Assembly: GCA_028870115.1 (NCBI GenBank)
Contig: JAGWQH010000028.1
Coordinates: 1-64,000 of the forward strand
Direction: 5' to 3'
Source of the DNA: Candidatus Methylomirabilota bacterium
GTDB lineage: Bacteria > Methylomirabilota > Methylomirabilia > Methylomirabilales > Methylomirabilaceae
Length of the DNA: 64,000 nucleotides
Position 1 is the first letter of the stretch, and the number at the start of each line of letters is the position of its first letter. A model generated the notes under the pieces. The model was not told the origin of the DNA. It did no database searches and worked only from the letters and a program-made list of their open reading frames with translations. Positions 41,740-51,037 of this stretch are shown in pieces. The translations under genes were made by a program, and so were the position numbers.

Positions 41740-41764
41740 GCTGGGGGGGGTTACCCCCCCCAGC
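41740..41764 (+). terminator. Strong GC hairpin downstream of the micro-ORFs
   Basis: GCTGGGGGGGG (41740-41750) pairs perfectly with CCCCCCCCAGC (41754-41764) over 11 bases with a TTA loop, followed by GGTATTATAATTAT. The stem is typical of an intrinsic terminator although the T run is broken. Confidence 0.6.
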
Positions 41765-42082
41765 CGGTATTATAATTATCATACATGATTCCACGTGTTG
41801 GGCATCAACATTGAATGGCCAACGCAATAGCATGTAAAGGTACAATTGGGGAGGTGAAGCTTAACTTGTCGGAGTACCCGAAGAAAGTAATGTCTGATCG
41901 GTAAAAGAAGTCCTGGAGTTCTCCCATCGGTCGTTAGTTCATTCCGCTTGTTGCCCCCGGCGGTGAGCCTCGTTACGTTATATGTGAAATGTAGTGGCTC
42001 TCGCTACTCTGCCTATCCGTATCGCTTCACCCCCTCCGCGTCTCTTTACATCATCTCCACTTTATGTTATAGGAAAGTAGGA
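41765..42082 (+). other. Intergenic region before lptC
   Basis: 318 bases without a recognised gene. A GGGGAGGTG site near 41850 precedes a 12-codon TTG frame, which could be a leader peptide but is too short to support. The lptC operon promoter is expected here. Confidence 0.4.
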
Positions 42083-42694
42083 ATGCGAACGACTCGGTGT
42101 ATATGGATAACGTGGATCGTAGTGATATCGGTAACCGCTACGTGTGCTTTTGAGTCGATCGTCGGTGCGTCACCGGCATCCGGTGAGGAAAAATCAGGCT
42201 CCACAGCAGACGTCAAGATCACCAAATTCCATCTGGTAGAAACGAAGGATGGCAAGACGCTCTGGGAGGTGTGGGGCGATCGCGGTGAGATCTTTGAAAA
42301 GGGAGATGTCGCGAAGGTGGTGAAGGTCGCTAATCCGGTGACCGTAGTGCTCTATTCAGAGCATAGCAAATTGACGACCTGGTCCGATAGCGCCCGGGTG
42401 AATATGCGGACGAAAGATATCCGTTTGGAAGGTAATGTGACGGCGACTTCGGAGCAGGGCAACAGTCTGCAGACCCAGTCCCTGGACTGGTCGGCCAAGG
42501 ATCGTCGAGTGTTCACTCGATTGCCCGTGACGATGGTCAGGGGCGGCCTGACGAGTTGGGGCGTGGGAATGGAGGCGGAGACCGATCTTGAACGCGCGAG
42601 GTTTTTAAGTCGGGTGCGATCGCATGTGGCTCCCGGTAGCGCTGAGCTGAAGACGAAAGCCGGTTCTGGTGCGCGAAACCGAGGAGCTCAGTGA
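42083..42694 (+). CDS. lptC: LPS export protein LptC-like
   Basis: A 203-residue protein with an N-terminal hydrophobic anchor or signal (CIWITWIVVISVTATCAF) and a periplasmic beta-jellyroll: ADVKITKFHLVETKDGKTLW, EVWGDRGEIFEKGDVAKVV, LTTWSDSARVNMRTKDIRLE and WSAKDRRVFTRLPVTMVRGG. This is the LptC pattern of the bridge that carries lipopolysaccharide to the outer membrane. Its stop overlaps the lptA GTG (GTGA). Position before lptA and lptB settles the call. Confidence 0.85.
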   Translation: MRTTRCIWITWIVVISVTATCAFESIVGASPASGEEKSGSTADVKITKFHLVETKDGKTLWEVWGDRGEIFEKGDVAKVVKVANPVTVVLYSEHSKLTTWSDSARVNMRTKDIRLEGNVTATSEQGNSLQTQSLDWSAKDRRVFTRLPVTMVRGGLTSWGVGMEAETDLERARFLSRVRSHVAPGSAELKTKAGSGARNRGAQ

Positions 42695-43254
42695 GCTACC
42701 GCGGTTGGATCTGCGCCGTCGTTGTACTGGTGAATCTGGTCTTACCGGTCGGTTTCGGGTTCGCCCAGGAGCAGCAGCAAGCCAAGAATCCTGTGACGAT
42801 TACCTCGGATCGCCTGGAGGTGAACCGGAAGCTTCATACTGCGGTCTATGCCGGGAACGTGATGGCTGACGATAAGGATCGAAGTATGGTTGTGCTGGCT
42901 GATAAAATGGAGTTCCTCTTCGATGAGAAGATGGAGCGGATCCAAAAGGGGATCGCCACCGGCAACGTCAGGGTCACCATTAAGGAGAAAAGGATCACCG
43001 CGGATCGACTCGAGCTGTTTCCTGATGAAGATAAGGCAGTCCTGACAGGGAATCCCAGGGCATGGCAGGATAACGATCTTATTACCGGAACGAAGATGAC
43101 GATTTTCTCGAAGGAGGACAGGGCGGTCGTCGAAGGCGATCCCTCGAAGCGCGTAACGGCGATCCTCTATCCCAAGGCCGATGGGGCGGCGCGATCTGAG
43201 CCGCAAGCGCCCGATAAGACTGACAAACCGGCAACGACGCAGGGGGGATCCTGA
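42691..43254 (+). CDS. lptA: LPS transport periplasmic protein LptA
   Basis: A 187-residue protein with a signal sequence ([16 protein letters not shown]) and the OstA/LptA fold: [60 protein letters not shown] and [20 protein letters not shown]. It bridges LptC and the outer-membrane translocon. The GTG start overlaps the lptC stop. The C-terminal 30 residues are a polar Pro/Gln-rich tail not needed for the fold. Confidence 0.9.
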   Translation: MSYRGWICAVVVLVNLVLPVGFGFAQEQQQAKNPVTITSDRLEVNRKLHTAVYAGNVMADDKDRSMVVLADKMEFLFDEKMERIQKGIATGNVRVTIKEKRITADRLELFPDEDKAVLTGNPRAWQDNDLITGTKMTIFSKEDRAVVEGDPSKRVTAILYPKADGAARSEPQAPDKTDKPATTQGGS

Positions 43255-43268
43255 ACCGGGATGGACCT

Positions 43269-44009
43269 GTGGTGAGCCCGTCGAACCAACGGACCCTCCG
43301 AGCAGACAACCTTGTCAAGTCGTTTAAGGGTCGAACAGTCGTAACCGGCGTCAGTATCAGTCTCGAAGCCGGAGAGGTGGTTGGCCTGCTGGGGCCCAAC
43401 GGCGCCGGGAAGACGACGACCTTCTACATGGTTCTTGGGCTGTTAAAGCCGGATCGCGGCCATGTCATGTTGAATGGGGAAGATGTCACCGACCTTCCGG
43501 TGTACAAGCGAGCCCGCAAGGGCTTAGGGTTTCTCCCGCAGGAGCCCTCGATCTTCCGCAAGCTGACAGTAGAACAGAACGTAATGGCGATCCTGGAGAT
43601 TCTGGACCTGTCAGAAGAGGAGCGACGGAAACGGCTTGAGAGCCTCCTCCAGGAGTTGGATCTCACCCACCTTGCCAAGAGCAAGGCCTACACGCTCTCA
43701 GGTGGCGAGCGTCGCAGAGCGGAGATCACTCGAGCCTTGGTGACCTCCCCGGATTTCATGCTGCTGGACGAGCCGTTCGCGGGCATTGATCCCATTGCGA
43801 TAGCCGATATTCAGGCCATTATCGCTCGGCTCAAGCAGAAGGGTGTGGGGGTCCTGATAACCGATCACAATGTGCGGGAGACCTTGCAGATCGTAGATCG
43901 CGCGTATCTGATCTACGAAGGCAAGGTATTAGTCTCCGGAACAGCCCAAGAGTTGGCATCCGACGAGCGCGCCAGGGAGATCTACCTGGGCGAACGGTTC
44001 AGCCTGTAA
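43269..44009 (+). CDS. lptB: LPS export ATP-binding protein LptB
   Basis: A 246-residue ABC ATPase. Walker [11 protein letters not shown], signature [15 protein letters not shown], Walker [14 protein letters not shown] and the switch His (ITDHNVRE) are all intact. [18 protein letters not shown] is the characteristic LptB Q-loop. It powers lipopolysaccharide extraction from the inner membrane with LptF and LptG, which are not in this window. Two GTG codons in tandem at 43269 and 43272 are possible starts. Next comes rpoN, a common arrangement. Confidence 0.95.
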   Translation: MVSPSNQRTLRADNLVKSFKGRTVVTGVSISLEAGEVVGLLGPNGAGKTTTFYMVLGLLKPDRGHVMLNGEDVTDLPVYKRARKGLGFLPQEPSIFRKLTVEQNVMAILEILDLSEEERRKRLESLLQELDLTHLAKSKAYTLSGGERRRAEITRALVTSPDFMLLDEPFAGIDPIAIADIQAIIARLKQKGVGVLITDHNVRETLQIVDRAYLIYEGKVLVSGTAQELASDERAREIYLGERFSL

Positions 44010-44020
44010 GGGTGAATGTG

Positions 44021-45445
44021 ATGGCGTTTGAAGCGAAGCTCAGTCTGCGACAGATGCAGAAGATGGTCATGACGCCGATGCTGCAGCAGGCGATCAACCT
44101 CTTGCAGTTATCGCGGATGGAGCTGCTTCAGGCAGTGCGGCAGGAGGTAGAGGCGAATCCGGTCCTGGAAGAGATGATAGAGGACACGGAGGAACTGGAC
44201 GAGGCGCCGGCTTTGAAGTCGGCGGCCGAGGAACCGACGGTCGAGCACAATGGAGAAGGGCAAACCACAGAGATTGATTGGGACAGTTATCTTCAGGATG
44301 CCTCAGACTATCGGCCATCTATCCAATACGAGTCGGTCGATCGGTTCGATAGCGAAAGCATGCTTACCAGGTCGAACTCCCTTCAGGACCATCTGCTTTT
44401 CCAGCTTCACCTGGCTGTCAGGGATCAGGAACTTCTCAGGCTGGCCTGCCTCATCATTGGGGAGTTGGACGACAACGGATATCTGCGTAGCAGCATTGAG
44501 GAGCTGGCGTCGCTGGCCGGCGCTTCCTTGGAATCGATGGAATCAGCTCTTCGGCTTATCCAGAGTTTCGATCCGGCCGGGGTAGGGGCGCGGGATCTCC
44601 GAGAATGTCTGCTTATTCAACTCAGGACGCGGTCGGAGGAGCATGCGGTGGCTGAGGCTATTGTCAACAGTTACCTCCATGATCTGGAGCGCCACCGATT
44701 CGGGAAGCTTGCGGCTGCGCTGGGCTTGTCACTCAGAGAGGTGCAACAGGCGGTGACGCTCATCGCCTCTTTGGAGCCCAAACCTGGAAAGAACTACAGC
44801 AGTGAGGAACCACAATATATTACGCCCGATGTCTATATTCTCAAGATCGATGGACGATTGCTGGTGGCGCTGAATGAGGACGGTCTCCCACGCCTTCGGG
44901 TCAGTCGATATTATCGGCAGATCCTTTCCAAGCAAGCGCTTGCCCCGCGCGAGGCCCGGGGTTACGTTGAAGAGAAGATGCGCTCCGCCCTATGGTTCAT
45001 CCGGAGCATTGAGCAGCGAAAACGGACGTTGATCAAGGTGGCCGAAAGCTTGGTCAAATACCAGAGGGATTTCTTCGAGTACGGGATCTCCCACCTCAAG
45101 CCCCTGACGCTTCGCGAAGTGGCCGATGACATCTCGATGCATGAGTCCACCATCAGTCGAGTGACCACGAATAAGTATGTCCAAACCCCGCAAGGACTAT
45201 TCGGTCTGAAATACTTTTTTCATCGTGGTGTTTCATCAACCGTAGGTGAAGTCGTCTCTTCTCGTCGGGTGAGGGACTTGGTTCGCCGATACCTGACGGA
45301 AGAAGACGCCAGCAAGCCGCTGAGCGACCAGAAGATTGTGGAGATTCTGGCGAGGGTTCACGGAGTGGAGATCGCCCGTCGGACTGTAGCCAAGTATCGT
45401 GGTCAGCTCAAGATCCCCTCGTCCAATCAACGTCGCTACGTGTAA
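44021..45445 (+). CDS. rpoN: RNA polymerase sigma-54 factor
   Basis: A 474-residue sigma-54. Region I (LSLRQMQKMVMTPMLQQAIN, then LQLSRMELLQAVRQEVEANP) contacts the activator ATPase, an acidic region II follows, and the C-terminal DNA-binding part has the HTH (LREVADDISMHESTISRVTT) and the RpoN box (ARRTVAKYRGQLKIPSS). The ATG at 44021 is chosen because AAGGGTGA lies eight bases ahead; a GTG at 44012 overlaps that site. No sigma-54-dependent activator gene is in the window. Confidence 0.95.
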   Translation: MAFEAKLSLRQMQKMVMTPMLQQAINLLQLSRMELLQAVRQEVEANPVLEEMIEDTEELDEAPALKSAAEEPTVEHNGEGQTTEIDWDSYLQDASDYRPSIQYESVDRFDSESMLTRSNSLQDHLLFQLHLAVRDQELLRLACLIIGELDDNGYLRSSIEELASLAGASLESMESALRLIQSFDPAGVGARDLRECLLIQLRTRSEEHAVAEAIVNSYLHDLERHRFGKLAAALGLSLREVQQAVTLIASLEPKPGKNYSSEEPQYITPDVYILKIDGRLLVALNEDGLPRLRVSRYYRQILSKQALAPREARGYVEEKMRSALWFIRSIEQRKRTLIKVAESLVKYQRDFFEYGISHLKPLTLREVADDISMHESTISRVTTNKYVQTPQGLFGLKYFFHRGVSSTVGEVVSSRRVRDLVRRYLTEEDASKPLSDQKIVEILARVHGVEIARRTVAKYRGQLKIPSSNQRRYV

Positions 45446-45487
45446 TACGGTACATAGGCATTCCATTCTCTGACGAGGAGTCAACTG

Positions 45488-46030
45488 ATGCAGATTACTA
45501 TTACTACTCGCAATCTCGAAATCACCGAACCCCTCAGACGTTACGCGGAGGAGAAGATCGCCCGCCTGCAGAAGTTCGTCAACCAGATTACCTCAGTCCA
45601 TGTCATCCTCTCAGTGGAGAAGCATCGACAGATCGCCGAGGTGACGCTCCACGTACGAGAGCATACGATCCGGGGAGAAGAATCGAGCACTGATCTATAC
45701 TCGGCCATCGATCTTGTGGCGGACAAGATTGAACGCCAGATCCTTCGGTATAAGGAGAAGATCGTGGAGCACTCCGGTCGAGGCCTTGGGCGGTCGAGTC
45801 CTACAGAAGAGACGGTATTGGCGGAGGGCGAGTCTTTTTCCGAAGACGGTCCCCGCATCGTCAAGATGAAGCGTTTCGCCATGAAACCGCTATCCCCTGA
45901 CGAGGCCGCCGTACAGATGAGCCTGTTGGGCCACAATTTTTTTGTGTTCCGAAACGCTCGGACTCAAGAGGTCAATGTTCTGTATCGAAGACGCGATGGT
46001 GATTACGGCTTGATTGAGCCCGCAGGTTGA
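45488..46030 (+). CDS. hpf: Ribosome hibernation promoting factor, long form
   Basis: A 180-residue protein with the N-terminal S30AE domain (ITTRNLEITEPLRRYAEEKI, then HVILSVEKHRQIAEVTLHV and LYSAIDLVADKIERQILRYK), a linker, and the C-terminal dimerisation domain (KRFAMKPLSPDEAAVQMSLL, then GHNFFVFRNARTQEVNVLYR). The long form pairs ribosomes into 100S particles. GAGGAG precedes the ATG. Its location after rpoN and before rapZ is the classic rpoN cluster. Confidence 0.94.
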   Translation: MQITITTRNLEITEPLRRYAEEKIARLQKFVNQITSVHVILSVEKHRQIAEVTLHVREHTIRGEESSTDLYSAIDLVADKIERQILRYKEKIVEHSGRGLGRSSPTEETVLAEGESFSEDGPRIVKMKRFAMKPLSPDEAAVQMSLLGHNFFVFRNARTQEVNVLYRRRDGDYGLIEPAG

Positions 46031-46164
46031 GCGCTCCTCACCGGCATTAGATACGGAAGATGACAGACGCGACGCGATGAGACCGCGTTCTTGAGATATA
46101 ACGATGATTCTCCGAAGAGTCGGAGCTGAGGAAGTCCTCTCACAGCGACGACCAAGGGTGCGAT

Positions 46165-47034
46165 GTGGTGAAGGCGGCTGAGGTTGTCATCATCACCGGT
46201 GTGTCCGGGGCCGGCAAGAGTCAGGCGATCAAGTGCCTGGAAGACATCGGTTTTTTCTGTATCGATAACCTGCCGACCACATTACTCCCCACCTTCGTCC
46301 GACTTTGCATGCAATCGGAGCACACGATTGAGCGGGTCGCCCTTGTCATCGACGTTCGGGGGGCCGAGTTCCTGACCCCGCTGTTCGACATCCTGAAGAC
46401 GCTTCGGGCTGAAGGACATGTCGTCAAGATCGTATTTCTGGACGCAAGCAATGAGGTCCTTGCGCGGCGATTTAGCGAGAGCCGACGCCCTCACCCGCTC
46501 GCCGCCGGAAAGTCGGCCATGGCAGGGATCGCGGCGGAGCGACAGATGCTGACTCGCCTCCGGGGCGAGGCCGATCTCATTATTGATACGAGTACGCTGA
46601 CCATTCACGATCTGAAGCGATTTCTCTCGCAGGCATTCGTGATGGAGCGGCCAACGGCCAGGATCGCCCTCTCCTTGGTCTCTTTCGGCTATAAGCATGG
46701 ACTGCCGTTCGACGCCGATGTGGTCTTTGATACCCGATTTCTACCGAGCCCTCACTTTATCGATGACCTGCGGCCGCTGACCGGTCTTGATTCCCAGATC
46801 GGCGAGTTTCTCATGCGGGCCTCCGTGACCAAGCCTTACCTTGAACGCCTGACGGATTTGCTCGACTTCGTGACCCCTCTCTGCGAGGAGGAAGGTCGCG
46901 CCTATCTGACTATTGCGCTCGGCTGTACCGGCGGACATCACCGTTCGGTCTTCCTTGCGGAACGACTCGCCGGTCATTTTCGGGAGTGCGGCTATCAGGT
47001 CAACGTCCGGCACCGTGACATCGAAAGGACCTGA
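46165..47034 (+). CDS. rapZ: RNase adapter / nucleotide-binding protein RapZ
   Basis: A 289-residue protein. The P-loop GVSGAGKSQAIKCLEDIGF at the N-terminus, FCIDNLPTTLLPTF and the second nucleotide motif FLDASNEVLARRFSESRRPH are conserved, and the C-terminal domain ends IALGCTGGHHRSVFLAERLA with the RHRD motif. In enterobacteria RapZ guides RNase E to a small RNA controlling GlmS; here the partner is unknown. The start is one of two tandem GTG codons at 46165 and 46168. Confidence 0.93.
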   Translation: MVKAAEVVIITGVSGAGKSQAIKCLEDIGFFCIDNLPTTLLPTFVRLCMQSEHTIERVALVIDVRGAEFLTPLFDILKTLRAEGHVVKIVFLDASNEVLARRFSESRRPHPLAAGKSAMAGIAAERQMLTRLRGEADLIIDTSTLTIHDLKRFLSQAFVMERPTARIALSLVSFGYKHGLPFDADVVFDTRFLPSPHFIDDLRPLTGLDSQIGEFLMRASVTKPYLERLTDLLDFVTPLCEEEGRAYLTIALGCTGGHHRSVFLAERLAGHFRECGYQVNVRHRDIERT

Positions 47035-47137
47035 CCATGCACTCATCGCGTGCAGGGGTAGGGGAAAGCGTGTAGGCGACGCGGGACCGCTCGACCAGAA
47101 ACTCAAAGAGCGGGACCGGACTGATGGACGCCTGAGG

Positions 47138-47932
47138 ATGCCTCCCGCAGGCCGGCTTCTGAGGATGGGCGCTTCTGCCGGTTCCATCAACATGGGGATC
47201 GATGAGGCGCTTGCTACGCTGTGCCCGGATCGCGCCACTCTGCGCTTTTATGCGTGGGACGCGCCTACACTTTCCATCGGTTACGCCCAGCGGAGCGATG
47301 ACATCGACCTGGCGGCCTGTCGCAAATCCATGGTGCACCTGGTACGTCGTCCTACGGGCGGTCGAGCTGTACTGCACCAGCAGGACCTGACGTACAGCCT
47401 GATCCTGCCGCTACGCCCGCCCTGGACGACGATCTCGATTGCAGAGAGTTGCCGCCTGATCAACGTCTACCTACTCCGGGGTCTTGAAATGCTCGGCCTG
47501 CAAGTGAGTTTCGGGCATCGCCAAAGACAGGCTGATGGGGCGCTGTCGCCGTTCTGCTTCCTGACCATCTCGCCGCATGAACTTTTGGTGGATGGGAAAA
47601 AGGTGATCGGTTCGGCGCAACGACGATTTCCCGCGGCGCTTCTCCAACAAGGGACCATTCTGTTGGATTTCCAACCTGTCGGCATTCTCGATCTCCTACG
47701 CCCGGCCGAGCGGGCCGCAGCGGCCGGTGCCGTCAAGACAATGGGCTCACTGCGGGAAGCGCTGGGACGGCTTCCCGATCGCCTGAACATCGAGACGGCG
47801 ATTCGGGATGGGTTAGCCGGAGAGATGGGAATCGAATTTGTGGAAGATGAGCTGCAACCGGAGGAGTACAGGCTGGCTACAGAGTTAGCCGACACCCGCT
47901 ATAGCTCAGAGGACTGGACGTTCCGTCGCTGA
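47138..47932 (+). CDS. Lipoate-protein ligase A family protein (possibly LipM-like octanoyltransferase)
   Basis: A 264-residue BPL/LplA-fold enzyme. INMGIDEALATL, the lipoate-binding VRRPTGGRAVLHQQDLTYSL and the Lys motif LLVDGKKVIGSAQRRF are clear. SPFCFLTISPHELL contains a Cys at the position used by LipM octanoyltransferases, which suggests that it moves octanoyl groups from acyl carrier protein rather than ligating free lipoate. The start is uncertain: the ATG at 47138 fits the family N-terminus but lacks a good ribosome site, and the frame is open further upstream into rapZ. Confidence 0.8.
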   Translation: MPPAGRLLRMGASAGSINMGIDEALATLCPDRATLRFYAWDAPTLSIGYAQRSDDIDLAACRKSMVHLVRRPTGGRAVLHQQDLTYSLILPLRPPWTTISIAESCRLINVYLLRGLEMLGLQVSFGHRQRQADGALSPFCFLTISPHELLVDGKKVIGSAQRRFPAALLQQGTILLDFQPVGILDLLRPAERAAAAGAVKTMGSLREALGRLPDRLNIETAIRDGLAGEMGIEFVEDELQPEEYRLATELADTRYSSEDWTFRR

Positions 47933-47950
47933 TCGCGTGTGGGATCGACC

Positions 47951-47980
47951 TTGACAGCTTCCTTCAGCGTTTGCTACGGT
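47951..47980 (+). promoter_or_regulatory. Possible sigma-70 promoter upstream of pgsA
   Basis: TTGACA (47951-47956) and TACGGT (47975-47980) with an 18-base spacer lie about 200 bases before pgsA, after the lipoate ligase-family gene has ended. The -10 is imperfect. Confidence 0.4.
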
Positions 47981-48183
47981 ACTTTTGTCATGGTATGGCG
48001 CGGGGCTGTAGAATATAACTCACGGAGTGGTGGGTGGTGCGCGCTGAAAAGTGGGGGCCATGAAGAAGGTGCTGGTGCTGGTCCAGGCAGCTCCACAGGA
48101 AGAGAATAGTGATTGAGCACGGCAGACGCGATAAAGAAGAGTCGACGGGCGTCGCGCGGGATGTCAAAGGGTCAGGAGTCTAT

Positions 48184-48729
48184 ATGAACCTGCCCAATAA
48201 GCTCACGCTTGGTAGGATCTTCCTGGTGCCCTTTATCATCGTCTTTCTGGTTGTGGGAGAGAAGGTCCCTAACTACACGGCGGGAGCCATCTTTCTTGCC
48301 GCGGTGCTGACCGACTGGCTGGATGGCCGGATCGCCCGGAATACCAGGCAGGTGACTGCACTGGGCAAGTTGCTTGACCCGATTGCCGATAAGCTGCTCA
48401 TCTCAACCGCCCTTATTGCGCTGGTACAGGTGGGTCGGGCGCCGGCCTGGATGGTTGTCCTCGTTGTCGGCCGTGAACTGGCTATCACCGGGCTCAGAAC
48501 GGTCGCCGCCTCGCAGAGCATCATCATCCATGCAAGCGACTTCGGAAAGTACAAGATGCTGGCTGAGGTAGCTGCGGTGACGTTCCTGATCCTCGATTGG
48601 CCCCCGCAGTGGGATTTCATTGGCACCGCGTCTCTGGGCATTCTGTGCCTCTGGGTTGCGATTGTGTTGAGCACCGCCTCGGGTATCGACTACTTCCTGA
48701 GATTCTGGAAGGTGATCGACCTGAGCTGA
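48184..48729 (+). CDS. pgsA: CDP-diacylglycerol-glycerol-3-phosphate 3-phosphatidyltransferase
   Basis: A 181-residue membrane enzyme for phosphatidylglycerol synthesis. NLPNKLTLGRIFLVPFIIVF opens the protein and the CDP-alcohol phosphotransferase motif DWLDGRIARNTRQ...LGKLLDPIADK is complete. ELAITGLRTVAA fits PgsA. The ATG at 48184 has AGGAG seven bases upstream. plsY follows after 25 bases, so the two phospholipid genes form a unit. A second homologue lies at 58583-59113. Confidence 0.9.
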   Translation: MNLPNKLTLGRIFLVPFIIVFLVVGEKVPNYTAGAIFLAAVLTDWLDGRIARNTRQVTALGKLLDPIADKLLISTALIALVQVGRAPAWMVVLVVGRELAITGLRTVAASQSIIIHASDFGKYKMLAEVAAVTFLILDWPPQWDFIGTASLGILCLWVAIVLSTASGIDYFLRFWKVIDLS

Positions 48730-48754
48730 TAAACCTTTTCGTATCCTGAGGGCA

Positions 48755-49387
48755 ATGAGCACAAGCGTGTGGCTTGTTCCACTGGGGTATCTCGCCGGCT
48801 CCATCCCGTTCGGTCTCCTGATCGCCAGGGTCACCACGGGAGTGGATGTACGTAAAGCCGGGAGCGGCAACATCGGCGCCACCAATGTCCTTCGTGTCGT
48901 GGGCTCTGGGGCCGGCGCGCTCACCCTTGCCCTGGACGCGCTGAAGGGGTGGGCGCCTGTCGCGTTGAGTCAGCTCTTTGGGTCACCGGAACTGCTCGTT
49001 GCCATGGTTGGGCTGGCTGCATTTCTGGGTCATCTGTATCCGCTCTTTCTCGGCTTTCGCGGGGGGAAGGGGGTCGCTACCGCCCTGGGGGTGCTACTCG
49101 CGCTGTTCGCGAAGATCGCGTTGCTGATTGTAGGCGTCTGGTTGTTGATCGCGGCTCTCTTTCGCTATTCGTCTCTCGCGGCCCTCGTCACCGCCGTCGC
49201 GGCCCCCTTACTCGTCTGGGTGCTTGATGGCCGACCGCCCTATGTGGGACTGGCGATCATTATCTGCGGTTTTATCCTCATTCGGCATCGGGACAATTTA
49301 GGACGCCTTATGGCAGGGCACGAGGGGAAGATCGGAAAAAGACTGCAGGGGGCGGATCTGCCAGGGCACGATCGGCTCGTCTCGTAG
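48755..49387 (+). CDS. plsY: Acyl-phosphate glycerol-3-phosphate acyltransferase PlsY
   Basis: A 210-residue membrane protein with about five spans. [20 protein letters not shown], the [15 protein letters not shown] motif, [20 protein letters not shown] and [14 protein letters not shown] are the three conserved PlsY motifs. It makes lysophosphatidic acid, the first step of phospholipid synthesis. It overlaps functionally with the pgsA gene just upstream. Confidence 0.95.
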   Translation: MSTSVWLVPLGYLAGSIPFGLLIARVTTGVDVRKAGSGNIGATNVLRVVGSGAGALTLALDALKGWAPVALSQLFGSPELLVAMVGLAAFLGHLYPLFLGFRGGKGVATALGVLLALFAKIALLIVGVWLLIAALFRYSSLAALVTAVAAPLLVWVLDGRPPYVGLAIIICGFILIRHRDNLGRLMAGHEGKIGKRLQGADLPGHDRLVS

Positions 49388-49394
49388 GAGTGAT

Positions 49395-50633
49395 ATGCCT
49401 CTTATCGTTCAGAAATACGGCGGCAGCTCCGTCGCGGATGTAGAGCGGATCACAAATGTGGCCCGCCGGGTGGTGGAGACGAAGGTTCAGGGGAACGACC
49501 TGGTTGTGGTGGTGTCAGCCATGGCGGGAGAGACGGATCGCCTGTTAGGTCTAGCTGCTGAGATCTCCGATACGCCGGATGAACGGGAGCTTGACGTCAT
49601 CGTAGCCACCGGGGAACAGATCTCGATCGGTCTGCTGTCACTGGCCATCCAACAACTCGGGCACAAGGCCCGCTCTTTCACCGGAGCCCAGGTGAAGATT
49701 CAAACCGACACCGCCCACACCAAGGCAAAGATTGTCAGTGTCGAGGTTGATCGGGCACAACAGGCGCTCCGTGAGGGAGCCATCGTCATCGTCGCCGGGT
49801 TCCAGGGGGTGACGGCGGAAGAAGACGTGACGACGCTGGGGCGCGGCGGATCCGACCTGACGGCGGTCGCCATGGCTGCAGCGCTGAAGGCCGACCTCTG
49901 CGAGATCTATACCGATGTGGAAGGGGTCTACACGGCAGACCCGAACATTGTTCCGGAGGCAAGGAAGCTTGGGAAGATCTCCTATGATGAGATGCTCGAA
50001 CTGGCCAGTTTGGGGGCTAAGGTGCTTCAAGCTCGGTCGGTGGAGTATGCCAAGAATTATACCGTGCCGGTTCACGTCCGTTCCAGTTTCAATACAAACC
50101 AGGGGACACTGGTGGTCCAGGAGGATACAGAGATGGAGAGAGTGGTGGTCTCGGGGATCGCCTGCGACAGGAACGAGGCGAAGATCACCGTGCTGCGTGT
50201 GGCGGATCGGCCGGGGATCGCTGCGAAGCTGTTCGGCCAGGTTGCAGAGGCCAACATTGTGGTAGACATGATTGTCCAGAACATCAGCCAGGATGGGACC
50301 ACCGATATCTCGTTCACGGTTCCCAAGTCCGATTTCTCCAAGGCAATGTCGCTCGTGAACGGGGTGGCCAAAGAGATCGGTGCCCAGCAGGTTATGGGTG
50401 ACGACAGGATCGCCAAGGTCTCGATCGTGGGGGTGGGGATGCGGACTCACTCCGGGGTGGCTGCGAAGATGTTTGAGACCCTGTCACGCGAGAACATTAA
50501 CATTCTGATGATCAGCACCTCCGAGATCAAAGTCTCGTGTGTGATCGATGCCAAATATGGAGAGCTGGCTGTTCGGGTTCTTCACGAGGCCTTCGGCCTG
50601 GCCGAGCGCAACGTTGTCGGGGAGCGTGTGTGA
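49395..50633 (+). CDS. lysC: Aspartate kinase
   Basis: A 412-residue enzyme, the usual size of the monofunctional lysine-sensitive type. [15 protein letters not shown] at the N-terminus, [20 protein letters not shown] and [20 protein letters not shown] form the catalytic domain, and two ACT domains follow ([20 protein letters not shown] and [20 protein letters not shown]). It starts the lysine, threonine and methionine pathway. Its stop overlaps the GTG of the comEA-like gene. Confidence 0.95.
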   Translation: MPLIVQKYGGSSVADVERITNVARRVVETKVQGNDLVVVVSAMAGETDRLLGLAAEISDTPDERELDVIVATGEQISIGLLSLAIQQLGHKARSFTGAQVKIQTDTAHTKAKIVSVEVDRAQQALREGAIVIVAGFQGVTAEEDVTTLGRGGSDLTAVAMAAALKADLCEIYTDVEGVYTADPNIVPEARKLGKISYDEMLELASLGAKVLQARSVEYAKNYTVPVHVRSSFNTNQGTLVVQEDTEMERVVVSGIACDRNEAKITVLRVADRPGIAAKLFGQVAEANIVVDMIVQNISQDGTTDISFTVPKSDFSKAMSLVNGVAKEIGAQQVMGDDRIAKVSIVGVGMRTHSGVAAKMFETLSRENINILMISTSEIKVSCVIDAKYGELAVRVLHEAFGLAERNVVGERV

Positions 50634-51034
50634 AGGGGGCGTATACCAGACGCGAAGCGATCGTCGCCGGCCTCTTTGGCGTGGCTGTTGCCGGCATCGT
50701 GTGGGGTCCCGTTCTCCTCCGTCCGTTCAGTACCTCTCATGCCGTCGATCTCGGAACACTCCATCTCCCTGAAGATCAGCGTGCTGCACACACTCGCTCG
50801 TCGCCGACGCCGGCCAAGGTCGCAAAGGGGAGACCAAGCAGCCGGGTGGACATTAATCATGCGGATGCCGCAGCGCTTCAGACGCTGCCGGGGATTGGTC
50901 CGACGCTGGCCAGGCGGATCATCGCCTATCGGAAGGCCTATGGCTTGTTCGCTGACGCCCGCGGGCTTCTGGAAGTCGATGGGATCGGTCCCAAGCGATT
51001 TGATAAGATTGAGTCCTGGATCGAGGCTCGCTGA
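50630..51034 (+). CDS. ComEA-like helix-hairpin-helix protein
   Basis: A 134-residue protein with an N-terminal hydrophobic anchor ([20 protein letters not shown]) and a C-terminal double helix-hairpin-helix domain ([48 protein letters not shown]). Such proteins bind double-stranded DNA, as ComEA does in natural transformation. The GTG start overlaps the lysC stop (GTGA). No other competence gene is nearby. Confidence 0.85.
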   Translation: MKGAYTRREAIVAGLFGVAVAGIVWGPVLLRPFSTSHAVDLGTLHLPEDQRAAHTRSSPTPAKVAKGRPSSRVDINHADAAALQTLPGIGPTLARRIIAYRKAYGLFADARGLLEVDGIGPKRFDKIESWIEAR

Positions 51035-51037
51035 GCG

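Noticed and set aside
41515-41775. An 86-codon frame across the second Lys/Ala-rich micro-ORF and the GC hairpin.
   Set aside because: It is in another frame from the well-supported micro-ORF, runs through the hairpin, and lacks a ribosome-binding site of its own.
48060-48116. An 18-codon frame (starting MKKVLVLVQ) before pgsA.
   Set aside because: No convincing ribosome-binding site and no repeated or conserved feature to support it.
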